A DNA stretch of 64,000 nucleotides from Actinomadura sp. WMMA1423 (GTDB taxonomy: Bacteria; Actinomycetota; Actinomycetes; Streptosporangiales; Streptosporangiaceae): NCBI RefSeq assembly GCF_006547145.1, contig NZ_CP041244.1, forward strand, positions 1-64,000. Reading direction: 5' to 3'. Made by a program: the position numbers and the translations under genes. Within the stretch, counting starts at the first letter, position 1. Each line of letters begins with the position of its first letter. The notes under the pieces were generated by a model. It was not told the origin of the DNA, did no database searches, and saw only the letters and a program-made list of their open reading frames with translations. Of the stretch, positions 18,139 to 25,592 are shown in pieces.

Positions 18139-18447
18139 ATGTCCGTCCTCGAGGACTGGATCAACGCGGCCTGCCTCGAACTGGGCCTGGAGCGCGGCGA
18201 GGTCGACCAGGGCCTGGTGCTCGACCTGGCCCGCGACGTCGCCCACAACGTCGCGCGGCCCGGCGCGCCGGTGACGGCCTACCTGCTCGGCCTCGCGGTC
18301 GGCCGCGGCGTGCCCGCGCGCGACGCCGCCGCCCGGCTGACGGAGATGGCCGAGGGCTGGCCGGCCGAGGCGCCCGAGCAGGCCGGGGTCCCCGAGCAGG
18401 GCGGGGCTCCCGAGCAGGGCGGCGCGCCGGTCCTCGACGAGGCCTAA
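18139..18447 (+). CDS. DUF6457 protein, molybdopterin-linked
   Basis: A 102-residue soluble protein with the DUF6457 form: VLEDWINAACLELGL at the start, then LDLARDVAHNVARPGAPVTAYLLGLAVG. This small helical protein commonly follows mobA in actinobacteria, suggesting a Moco-related role that is not known in detail. The C-terminus holds three 6-residue repeats beginning PEQ, matched by an 18-bp DNA repeat. ATG 18139 follows AAGGGGGAAA. The 3' end overlaps the convergent gene by four bases. Confidence 0.85.
   Translation: MSVLEDWINAACLELGLERGEVDQGLVLDLARDVAHNVARPGAPVTAYLLGLAVGRGVPARDAAARLTEMAEGWPAEAPEQAGVPEQGGAPEQGGAPVLDEA
18373..18426 (+). repeat. three 18-bp tandem repeats inside the DUF6457 gene
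   Basis: Units of 18 bp start at 18373, 18391 and 18409, each beginning CCCGAGCAGG. They encode a PEQ-G-P type repeat in the C-terminal tail. Copy number may vary between strains. Confidence 0.8.
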
Positions 18448-18686
18448 CCGCGCCCGGCGGGCTCGTCGCGGTCGGCGACCGGCACCACGTCCTTCAGGAA
18501 GTCGCGGCGGGACAGGAACGCCGACAGGCTCTCGCGGTGCTCGTCGCAGGCGAGCCAGACCTTCCGCCGGTCCGGCGTGTGGATCTTCGGGTTGTTCCAC
18601 CGCAGCGCCCACACCGCGTCCGCCCGGCAGCCCTTGGCGGAGCACTGGAGTTCTTCGGGGCCGGTCCCCGAGTCGGAATCGCTCAT
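18444..18686 (-). CDS. small Cys-containing conserved actinobacterial protein
   Basis: An 80-residue protein with CSAKGCRADAVWALRWNNPKIH and WLACDEHRESLSAFL. The Cys-X4-Cys and Cys-X2-His arrangement could bind zinc. Similar short proteins are widespread in actinobacteria without an assigned function; some databases give unsupported enzyme names. It is convergent with the DUF6457 gene (four-base overlap) and divergent from an MFS gene. Confidence 0.75.
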   Translation of the reverse strand: MSDSDSGTGPEELQCSAKGCRADAVWALRWNNPKIHTPDRRKVWLACDEHRESLSAFLSRRDFLKDVVPVADRDEPAGRG

Positions 18687-18939
18687 CAGGGGAATCTATT
18701 GCATTGCTGTGTTCAGCAGTGCTCTGCTCCGGACCCGAAGGCACCGTCCCACACCGACCTCAACCACCGCCGCAACCACGCAACAACCTCAATGGTCGCG
18801 ATCGCGTCCGAAGGCAGGTTCGAGCGAAGCGAGAACCTGATCGCGAAGCGAGCCGCAAGGCGAGACGGAGCGATGCCAGCGATCGCCCGCCTTTGTCGAC
18901 GATGGAGGGCCCTCCGGGCCCGAAGGAGGAGCAAAGGCA
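18687..18939. other. intergenic region with hairpins and palindromes
   Basis: This 253-bp gap between divergent genes has no credible gene. It contains a CAGGTTC/GAACCTG hairpin (18815-18839), the palindrome GGAGGGCCCTCC (18904-18915), and an 18-nt motif shared with another intergenic gap. AAGGAGGAG just before 18940 is the ribosome site for the MFS gene. Confidence 0.6.
18839..18864 (+). repeat. copy A of an intergenic repeat motif
   Basis: The 18-nt block at 18847-18864 (AGCGAGCCGCAAGGCGAG) recurs exactly, in reverse orientation, at 47810-47827. A 13-nt block at 18839-18851 (GATCGCGAAGCGA) also recurs reversed at 47856-47868. Both copies are in gaps next to genes and outside coding frames. 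Confidence 0.7.
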
Positions 18940-20385
18940 ATGACAAGGCGGTGGCAGGCGCTCTCGGTTTGCCTTGTCGCGGCGTTCATGACGCTGCTGG
19001 ACGTCAGCATCGTCAACGTGGCGCTGCCGTCGATCCGGTCGGGCCTGCACGCGTCGGACGCGCAGCTCCAGTGGATCCTGTCCGGGTACGCGCTGACGTT
19101 CGGGCTCGTCCTCGTCCCGGCCGGGCGGCTCGGCGACGCCCGCAGCCGCCGGGCGGTGTTCATGTTCGGGCTCGCGCTGTTCACGGCGGCGAGCGCGGGG
19201 GCGGGCATCGCCCCGACGATCCTGTTCCTCGTCCTCGCCCGGCTCGTGCAGGGCGTCGCGGGCGGCATCCTCAACCCGCAGGTCGCCGGGCTCATCCAGC
19301 AGCTGTTCCGGGGCCCCGAGCGGGGACGGGCGTTCGGGGCGCTCGGCGCCGTCATCGGGATCGCCACCGCCGTCGGGCCGCTGCTCGGCGGCGGGCTGAT
19401 CGCGATCGCCGGTCCGGCGGAGGGCTGGCGGTGGGTGTTCTACGTCAACATCCCGGTCGGCGTCGTGGCGCTGTTCCTGGCGTGGCGGCTGCTGCCCGCC
19501 CCGGTCTACGGGGAGCGGCAGGGCCTGGACCCCCTCGGCGTGCTGCTGCTGGGCGCGGGCGTCCTGTGCGTGCTGCTGCCGCTCGTCCAGGAGCAGCAGT
19601 GGCGCGGCGACCTCAAGTGGCTGCTCGTCCTGGCGGGCGCCGTGCTGCTGGCGGCCTTCGCCGCCTGGGAGCGCCGGGCCCGGGCGCCGATGGTCGACCT
19701 CGCGCTGTTCCGGCTCCGCTCCTACTCGCTGGGGTCGGCGATCGCGCTGCTGTACTTCGCCGGATTCACCGCGGTCTTCTTCATCTTCACGCTCTACCTC
19801 CAGGCGGGCCTCGGTCTCAGCGCGCTGGAGGCGGGCCTGGCGATCACGCCGTTCGCGCTCGGCTCCGCGGTCGGGTCCACCCTCGGCGGCCGCGCCGTCT
19901 CGCGGTACGGCCGCCAACTCGTCGCCGGAGGCCTGTGCCTGGTGCTGGCCGGGCTCGGCGCGGCGTGGCTCGCGGTGGAGCTGAAGCCCGGCGCGGGCGT
20001 CGCCTGGGCCACCGCGGCGCCGCTGCTGCTGGCCGGGCTGGGCAGCGGCCTGGTGATCTCGCCGAACCAGACGATCACCCTGTCGGAGGTGGACTACACC
20101 GAGGGCGGCAGCGCGGCCGGCGTCCTGCAGACCGGCCAGCGGGTCGGCACCGCGATGGGGGTCGCCGCCGTCGGGTCGGTGTTCTTCGCCACGATCGCCG
20201 GGACGCGCGGGGACTGGGCCGCCGCGTTCCGGCACGGGCTGATCGTCGTCCTCGGGTTCGTGCTGGCGGCGCTGGCGGCGGCCCTGGCCGACCTGGCCGC
20301 CGGCCGCCGGGGCTCAGCGCCGCCGGAGGAGGGCGCGCAGGCCCAGGCCGAGGGCCGCCGCGGTGCCGGCGGCGGCCGCGGCTAG
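18940..20385 (+). CDS. MFS drug-type transporter, DHA2 / EmrB-QacA family
   Basis: A 481-residue proton-driven exporter with about 14 hydrophobic helices. FMTLLDVSIVNVALPSI in helix 1 is the DHA2 motif with the membrane Asp. GRLGDARSRRAVFM is the loop 2-3 signature. LARLVQGVAGGILNPQ and the motif C-like GPLLGGGLIAI follow. The substrate is unknown. AAGGAGGAG provides a strong ribosome site before ATG 18940. Its 3' end overlaps the convergent kynurenine monooxygenase gene by 72 bases. It is a second MFS pump in addition to the one at 8995-10463. Confidence 0.92.
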   Translation: MTRRWQALSVCLVAAFMTLLDVSIVNVALPSIRSGLHASDAQLQWILSGYALTFGLVLVPAGRLGDARSRRAVFMFGLALFTAASAGAGIAPTILFLVLARLVQGVAGGILNPQVAGLIQQLFRGPERGRAFGALGAVIGIATAVGPLLGGGLIAIAGPAEGWRWVFYVNIPVGVVALFLAWRLLPAPVYGERQGLDPLGVLLLGAGVLCVLLPLVQEQQWRGDLKWLLVLAGAVLLAAFAAWERRARAPMVDLALFRLRSYSLGSAIALLYFAGFTAVFFIFTLYLQAGLGLSALEAGLAITPFALGSAVGSTLGGRAVSRYGRQLVAGGLCLVLAGLGAAWLAVELKPGAGVAWATAAPLLLAGLGSGLVISPNQTITLSEVDYTEGGSAAGVLQTGQRVGTAMGVAAVGSVFFATIAGTRGDWAAAFRHGLIVVLGFVLAALAAALADLAAGRRGSAPPEEGAQAQAEGRRGAGGGRG

Positions 20386-21624
20386 CACCCGGTTCTGCCG
20401 CCTGATCCGCGCCGGGATCCGCGCGTACGGCACCGTCGAGAACGACACCAGCTCGTAGCGGGAGACATAGCGCCCGGCCAGGCGCCGCTCCAGCGCGTGG
20501 ACCGCCGCCTGCTTCGCCCGGTACACCGGGGACGACACCCGGTCGCGCATCTCGATGAAGTTGTCCAGCGCCATCTCGGCGATCGCGTCGGTGTTGGCCT
20601 TGCGCCGCTCCTGGTAGAGCGACAGCGCGCGGGCCCAGTCGCCGCCGGTCTCGGTGAGGCACCGGTCGATCTCGATGCAGTCCTCGAACGCGCAGTTGGC
20701 GCCCTGCCCGAAGAACGGCACGATCGCGTGCGCGGCGTCGCCCAGCAGCGCCACCAGGGCGCCCTTGCCGTACCGCGTCCACGGCCAGCAGCGGACGGTC
20801 ACCAGCGACCCCACCGGGTTGCGCTCGTAGTCGCCGGCGAGGTCCGGCATCAGGCCCGCGACGTCGGGGTAGTGCCGCTCGAAGTAGGCGGTGACCTCCT
20901 CCGGGGTGTCGAGGGCGGCGAAGTCCGCCTTGGGCCAGAACAGCGTGCAGGTGAACGAGCGGTCCAGGTTCGGCAGCGCGATCATCATCGAGGTGCCGCG
21001 CGGCCAGATGTGCAGCGCGTCGGGGTCGAGCGCGAACCCGCCGTCCCTCGGCGGGACGGTCAGCTCCTTGTACCCGTGCTCCAGGAAGTCGGCGTCCTCG
21101 TCCAGGCGCAGCGACCGGCGGACGGCGCTGTACGCGCCGTCCCCGGCCAGGACGATGCCGGCGGGCTCGGGGGCGGCGCCCTCCAGCAGGACGGCTCCGG
21201 CCTCGACGTCCACTCCGGTGACGCGCTGGGAGAACCGCAGCGTGACGCCCGGGGTGCCCTCGGCGGTGTCCAGGAGCGACCGGTTCAGCTCGGCGCGGCT
21301 GATGGAGTTGATGGCGCGCTCGCCGTCGGCGCTGTAGGGCTGGAAGTTCGGCGCGCCCGCGAGCGGATGCACCATCCGGCCGTGCATGGGCAGCGCCTGC
21401 TTGAGGGACTGGTCGCGCAGCCCCACCTGCTCCAGCGCCGCCAGGCCGCGCGCGGAGATCGCCAGGTTGATCGAGCGCCCCCGCTCGGCGCCCGCCACGC
21501 GCGGATCGGGGCGCCGCTCGTACACCGTCACCGCGATGCCGCGCCGGCCGAGCAGCACCGCGAGCAGGCAGCCCGCGAGGCCCGCGCCGACGACCGCGAC
21601 CCGCTCCCCGGCCTCAGCCGCCAT
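20314..21624 (-). CDS. kmo: kynurenine 3-monooxygenase
   Basis: An FAD- and NADPH-dependent aromatic hydroxylase converting L-kynurenine to 3-hydroxykynurenine. VAVVGAGLAGCLLA near residue 9 is the GxGxxG FAD fold, ERGRSINLAIS is the KMO-type segment, GDGAYSAVRR is the DG motif and LLGDAAHAIVPFFGQGAN is the GD motif. A C-terminal hydrophobic helix with a basic end (LGLRALLRRR) fits the membrane-tethering tail of this family. Length is 436. It overlaps the tryptophan dioxygenase gene by 11 bases, so the two form an operon for tryptophan breakdown. A kynureninase gene is not visible here. Confidence 0.92.
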   Translation of the reverse strand: MAAEAGERVAVVGAGLAGCLLAVLLGRRGIAVTVYERRPDPRVAGAERGRSINLAISARGLAALEQVGLRDQSLKQALPMHGRMVHPLAGAPNFQPYSADGERAINSISRAELNRSLLDTAEGTPGVTLRFSQRVTGVDVEAGAVLLEGAAPEPAGIVLAGDGAYSAVRRSLRLDEDADFLEHGYKELTVPPRDGGFALDPDALHIWPRGTSMMIALPNLDRSFTCTLFWPKADFAALDTPEEVTAYFERHYPDVAGLMPDLAGDYERNPVGSLVTVRCWPWTRYGKGALVALLGDAAHAIVPFFGQGANCAFEDCIEIDRCLTETGGDWARALSLYQERRKANTDAIAEMALDNFIEMRDRVSSPVYRAKQAAVHALERRLAGRYVSRYELVSFSTVPYARIPARIRRQNRVLAAAAAGTAAALGLGLRALLRRR

Positions 21625-22414
21625 GGACGGGGACCTCCTCGGTCTGGGAGCGGACCTCCCACAGGTCGGGGAACGCGGGGGCGAACAGGGTGCTGCGCAG
21701 GTAGTCGGCGCCGGCCGACCCGCCCGTGCCGATCTTCGCGCCGATCGTCCGCTCGACCATCTTCAGGTGCCGGTACCGCCACTCCTGGATGCCCTCGTCC
21801 ACGTCGACGAGCGCCTCGCAGACCTCGGCGGCGGGGCCCGTCTCGTCCGCGTAGACGGCGAGCAGGGCCTTCTGCACGCCGGGGTCCGGCTCCCACGGCC
21901 GGGAGAAGTCGCGCTCCAGGGCCCCCCGCGGGACGGCGTGGCCGCGGCCGGCGAGGTAGCGCAGCAGCGAGTCGAACACCGACGGGCGCGACACGGCCGC
22001 CTGGAGCCGCTCGTCGCCGCGCAGGTCCGAGGCGGGGAAGGAGCGCCGCCCGAGGACGGCCTCGATCTCGCGGAACTGCTCGCTCTGGAAGCCGCTGGAG
22101 TTGCCGAGCTCGTCGCGGAACGCGGCGAACTGCCGGGGCGTCATCGTCTCCAGCACGTCCAGCTGCCCGACCACGGTCTTGAGGATCTTGGCTATGCGGC
22201 GGGCGGTGTGCAGCGCCCCGGCGCTGTTGCCCTCCTCCAGGCGGGCCTGGAGCAGCGCGGCCTCGTGCAGGATCTGCTTGAACCACAGCTCGTAGACCTG
22301 GTGGATGATCACGAAGAGCAGCTCGTCGTGCGCCCGGGTCTTCGGCTCCTGGCAGGACAGCAGGTCGTCGAGCCTCAGATAGCCGCCGTACGTCATCGTC
22401 GGCGAATCCGCCAT
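21614..22414 (-). CDS. kynA: tryptophan 2,3-dioxygenase
   Basis: The haem enzyme that opens the tryptophan indole ring to N-formylkynurenine. The N-terminal block TYGGYLRLDDLLSCQ is diagnostic. HDELLFVIIHQVYELWFKQILHE holds the substrate-side His. GNSSGFQSEQFREIE and ERTIGAKIGTGGSAGADYLR are the haem and substrate loops. Length is 266, normal for bacterial enzymes. ATG 22412-22414 with GGAGGCGTG is preferred over an ATG 13 codons upstream. It leads an operon with kmo and is divergent from an alpha/beta hydrolase gene. Confidence 0.95.
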   Translation of the reverse strand: MADSPTMTYGGYLRLDDLLSCQEPKTRAHDELLFVIIHQVYELWFKQILHEAALLQARLEEGNSAGALHTARRIAKILKTVVGQLDVLETMTPRQFAAFRDELGNSSGFQSEQFREIEAVLGRRSFPASDLRGDERLQAAVSRPSVFDSLLRYLAGRGHAVPRGALERDFSRPWEPDPGVQKALLAVYADETGPAAEVCEALVDVDEGIQEWRYRHLKMVERTIGAKIGTGGSAGADYLRSTLFAPAFPDLWEVRSQTEEVPVHGG

Positions 22415-22551
22415 CACGCCTCCTTGCGACACAACGGATGTGATCCGCAGCATATGGGATGGATCTGTACGACCAGGCGTTGGGTGGTCGTGCGGAGTCC
22501 ATATCCCCCTACGATCAGAACCTGATTCGGTAGCGAGCCGGGAGGCGCCGG

Positions 22552-23655
22552 ATGGGTGAGATCGTCAGGGAGTTCGTGGGGCTGCCGTCACCGCTCGCGG
22601 GCAGGGCGGGCGCGGGCGGGCACCCGTGCCAGGGCGTCTACCACCGGCCCGCCGGGGCCGCCCCGAAGACCGCGTTCATCGCGGCCCACTACAACGTGGA
22701 CTTCTCCGAGCACTACCTCGCCGAGCACCTCGCGGCCCGCGGCCACGGCTTCCTCGGCTGGAACACGCGCTTCCGGGGCAACGAGGCGTACTTCCTGCTC
22801 GACCACGCCCTCGCCGAGATCGGCACCGGGGTCCGCTGGCTCCGCGAGCGGGCGGGCGCCGAGCGCGTCGTCCTGCTCGGCAACTCCGGCGGCGGCTCGC
22901 TTATGGCCGCCTACCAGTCGCAGGCCGTCGAGCCCAACATCACGCCCGTCGCGGGGATGCGCCCCGTCCCTGCGATCGAGGACCTGCCCGCCGGGGACCT
23001 GTTCGTCGCGCTCGCCGCCCACGCCGGCCGCCCGGAGGTCCTCACCGCCTGGATGGACCCGTCGGTCACCGACGAGACCGACCCGCTGTCGGTCGACCCG
23101 GCCCTCGACCCCTTCGACCCCCGCAACGGCCCCCCGTACGACGCGGAGTTCCAGGCCCGGTACCGCGCCGCCCAGCGCGCCCGCAACGAGCGCATCACCG
23201 ACCGCGTCCTCGCCCGCCTGGACGCCCTGAAGGGCACCCGCGCCCGCGACACCCTGTTCACCGTCCACCGCACCTGGGCCGACCTGAGGATGATCGACCC
23301 CTCCATCGAGCCGTCGGACCGCCGGCCCAACCGCTGTTACCTCGGCGAGCCCGCCAAGGCGAACTACGGCGTGTTCGGCATCGGCTCGCTGTGCACGCTG
23401 CGCTCCTGGCTGTCGATGTGGAGCCTGCGCACCTCGCAGTGCGCCGCCGCCCCGCACCTCGCGCGCATCACCGCCCCGTCCCTGGTGGTGCACGCCACGG
23501 CGGACGAGGGCGTCTACGAAAGCGACGCCCGCGCGGTGTTCGACGCCCTCGCCGCGCCGGACAGGACCCTCCACCGGATCAGGGACACCCACTACCTGCC
23601 GGACTCCCGGCCCGAGGCCGCCGACCTCGTCGACGCCTGGGTCCGCGAGCGCTGA
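22552..23655 (+). CDS. alpha/beta hydrolase
   Basis: A 367-residue serine hydrolase. LLGNSGGGSLM near residue 109 is the nucleophile elbow (GNSGG). HATADEGVYESD supplies the acid and DTHYLPDS the His. N-terminal AHYNVDFSEHYLAEHLAARGHGFLGWNTRFRG is a standard strand-helix pair. There is no signal peptide. It is divergent from the tryptophan dioxygenase operon, but nothing in the sequence shows it to be the N-formylkynurenine formamidase, and its length is greater than that of most formamidases. The substrate is unknown. Confidence 0.8.
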   Translation: MGEIVREFVGLPSPLAGRAGAGGHPCQGVYHRPAGAAPKTAFIAAHYNVDFSEHYLAEHLAARGHGFLGWNTRFRGNEAYFLLDHALAEIGTGVRWLRERAGAERVVLLGNSGGGSLMAAYQSQAVEPNITPVAGMRPVPAIEDLPAGDLFVALAAHAGRPEVLTAWMDPSVTDETDPLSVDPALDPFDPRNGPPYDAEFQARYRAAQRARNERITDRVLARLDALKGTRARDTLFTVHRTWADLRMIDPSIEPSDRRPNRCYLGEPAKANYGVFGIGSLCTLRSWLSMWSLRTSQCAAAPHLARITAPSLVVHATADEGVYESDARAVFDALAAPDRTLHRIRDTHYLPDSRPEAADLVDAWVRER

Positions 23656-23657
23656 GG

Positions 23658-23711
23658 GGCCTCACCGCAGCGGCCTCACCACCGGCCTCACCACAGCGGC
23701 CTCACCACAGG
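23658..23711. repeat. four short tandem GGCCTCACC repeats
   Basis: GGCCTCACC occurs at 23658, 23672, 23684 and 23698, spaced 14, 12 and 14 bp, between two convergent genes. The last copy overlaps the stop codon of the transhydrogenase gene, so slippage could change its C-terminus. Confidence 0.7.
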
Positions 23712-24973
23712 CGCAGCGACCGCGTGAAGATCCCGGCCACGGCCTCCTCGTCCACCGCGCGAGGCGCGGTCGCCAGCAGCCGCTGCTGCTTCATCGCGCC
23801 CTCCACCAGCGCGGGGACGTCGCCCTCGGTGTACCCGACTCCGCCGATCCCTTCCGGGAGGCCGATGTCGCGCATAAGCCGCAGCACGGCCAGCGGCAGG
23901 TGCTCGGACGCCTCGTCCGGCCGGTCCGTCCGAGGGTCGAGCAGCTCGGCGGCCCGGACGTGCCGCCCGGGGCACGCCTCGAAGGTGAACCGGAACGCCT
24001 CCGGCGCGGTCAGCGACACCGACATGCCGTGCGGGACCATCGCCTCCCCGGCGGGGTAGCCGTCCGGGCGGAAGTCCCTGACCTGCCCGGCGATCGGGTA
24101 GGCGTTGGCGTGCGGGATGTGCACCCCGGCGTTGCCGAACCCGAGGCCCGCGAACGTCGCCGCGAGCGCCATGTCGGTGCGCGCCTCCCGGTCCTCCCCG
24201 TCCTCGACCGCCCTGCGGAACGACCGCGACAGCAGGCTCAGCGACTTCTCCGCCCACATGTCCGACACCGGGTTGGCCCCGCAGTAGGGGACCCGCTGCT
24301 CGGGCCTCTTGCGCTCGTACGCGTCGTAGGGGCGCGCGGTGTAGCTCTCCAGGGCGTGGCAGAGGATGTCCATCCCGGCCGAGGCGGTCACCCCGGGCGG
24401 CTGCGACATCGTCAGCTCCGGGTCCACCACGGCCAGCGCCGGCCGCAGCCGCGGATGGCTGATGCCGGTCTTCACCCGCAGGTCCAGGACGTCGAGGACG
24501 CACACCGTGGTGCTCTCCGCGCCCGTGCCCGTCGTGGTGGGGACGGCCACCAGCGGCAGCAGCGGCCGCTCCGGCGCGCGCCCCGCGCCCACCGGCGGGT
24601 TCAGGTAGTCGGCGAGGTCGCCCTCGTTCGTCGTGAGCAGGTTGACCGCCTTGGCGGTGTCGATGCTCGACCCGCCCCCGACCGCCACGTACGCGTCGTA
24701 GGGGCCGGTCTCCCGGGCGTGCTCGACCGCCTGCCGCATGCTCGCGTCCGTGGGCTCCACGCGCACGCCGTCGAACACGGCGGCCTCGACCCCGTACGCC
24801 CCCATCGCCTCGGCGATCCGCGCCGGCCCGCCCGTCGCGGCGATCCCGGGGTCGGTGACGACCAGCACCCGCCGCGCCCCGAACTGCGCCAGATCGAACC
24901 CGATCTCGTCCGCCGCCCCGCTGCCGAACTTCAGTTGCGGCGCCCCGTAGGTGAAGACCGTCTCGCTCGTCAT
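23702..24973 (-). CDS. iron-containing alcohol dehydrogenase, hydroxyacid-oxoacid transhydrogenase type
   Basis: A 423-residue member of the group III iron alcohol dehydrogenases, closest in appearance to ADHFE1 / hydroxyacid-oxoacid transhydrogenase. The NAD-binding GGGSSIDTAKAVNLL, PTTTGTGAEST and ASAGMDILCHALESY (metal-binding His) blocks are in order. GANPVSDMWAEKSL and HIPHANAYPIAG are typical of the HOT branch. It would move reducing equivalents between 4-hydroxybutyrate-type acids and 2-oxoglutarate. It stands alone between an alpha/beta hydrolase and a MarR gene. Confidence 0.87.
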   Translation of the reverse strand: MTSETVFTYGAPQLKFGSGAADEIGFDLAQFGARRVLVVTDPGIAATGGPARIAEAMGAYGVEAAVFDGVRVEPTDASMRQAVEHARETGPYDAYVAVGGGSSIDTAKAVNLLTTNEGDLADYLNPPVGAGRAPERPLLPLVAVPTTTGTGAESTTVCVLDVLDLRVKTGISHPRLRPALAVVDPELTMSQPPGVTASAGMDILCHALESYTARPYDAYERKRPEQRVPYCGANPVSDMWAEKSLSLLSRSFRRAVEDGEDREARTDMALAATFAGLGFGNAGVHIPHANAYPIAGQVRDFRPDGYPAGEAMVPHGMSVSLTAPEAFRFTFEACPGRHVRAAELLDPRTDRPDEASEHLPLAVLRLMRDIGLPEGIGGVGYTEGDVPALVEGAMKQQRLLATAPRAVDEEAVAGIFTRSLRLW

Positions 24974-25017
24974 GCCCCCAAGGTGTCACACGTCCCGGCG
25001 GCGCCGGGTCCCCCGGA

Positions 25018-25503
25018 TCAGTCGAGGTCGCCGGTCGCCAGGCGGACGCGGCGGAGCGCGGCGGTGATCTCGGCGGCCTCGGCCTCGGGGAGGCCGGCGA
25101 TGCCGAAGCCGGACTCGTTGAGGGCGAGCGTGGCCTCCTCGGCGAGGTCGCGGCCCGCGGGGGTGATGGTGGCGAGGACGACCCGGCGGTCGTCGGGGGA
25201 GGGGCGGCGGCCGACGAGGCCCCGCTGCTCCAGGCGGCCGATCACGTTGGTCACCGAGGCCGGGTGGACCATGAGGCGGGTGCCCATCTTGCCCATGGGA
25301 AGGGTTCCGGTGCGGGTGAAGGCGAGCAGGCGCAGGGCCTCGTAGGCGGCGAACGTCAGCCCGTAGGGCTTGAGGACGGCCTCGATCCGGCTGAGCAGGA
25401 CCTGCTGGGCCCGCATCACCGAGGTGACGGCCGCCATGCGGTCGGCGTGCTCGGGCCAGCGGCCGCTCCACTGGCGGTGGGCCTCGGCGATGGGATCGGG
25501 CAT
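25018..25503 (-). CDS. MarR-family transcriptional regulator
   Basis: A winged-helix regulator of about 161 residues. The recognition region is KMGTRLMVHPASVTNVIGRLEQRGLV and the wing is RRPSPDDRRVVLATITPAG. An in-frame ATG at 25584 would put the first residues over the operator at 25562-25580, so I prefer ATG 25501-25503 (MPDPIAEAHRQW); GTG 25548 is also possible. It is divergent from icmF, whose promoter and transcription start overlap the palindrome, so it probably represses icmF and itself. Ligands are often acyl-CoA-like, but this is inference. Confidence 0.88.
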   Translation of the reverse strand: MPDPIAEAHRQWSGRWPEHADRMAAVTSVMRAQQVLLSRIEAVLKPYGLTFAAYEALRLLAFTRTGTLPMGKMGTRLMVHPASVTNVIGRLEQRGLVGRRPSPDDRRVVLATITPAGRDLAEEATLALNESGFGIAGLPEAEAAEITAALRRVRLATGDLD

Positions 25504-25531
25504 GTCGGGCACCGGCCCACCGTATGACGTC

Positions 25532-25560
25532 TTGACTGCGTCGCGCACGGAAACTACTTT
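25532..25560 (+). promoter_or_regulatory. icmF promoter
   Basis: TTGACT (25532-25537), a 17-bp spacer and TACTTT (25555-25560) form a good sigma-70/HrdB-type promoter. Transcription would begin near 25567, inside the palindrome that follows and about 26-35 bp before the possible icmF starts. Confidence 0.75.
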
Positions 25561-25561
25561 A

Positions 25562-25580
25562 ACTTCCAAATATTGGATGT
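25562..25580. promoter_or_regulatory. operator between marR and icmF
   Basis: AC-T-TCCAA-ATA-TTGGA-T-GT is a 19-bp inverted repeat with one mismatched pair. It covers the expected icmF transcription start, a standard place for MarR repression. The divergent MarR gene is the obvious candidate binder. Confidence 0.75.
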
Positions 25581-25592
25581 CCAAGGGTTGAG

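Noticed and set aside
18373..18426. CRISPR-like repeats
   Set aside because: Contiguous 18-bp units without spacers, in frame inside a gene; no CRISPR array or cas gene is present in the window.
22552..23655. N-formylkynurenine formamidase
   Set aside because: Divergent from the TDO/KMO operon and much longer than typical formamidases, with no specific motif; left as an alpha/beta hydrolase.
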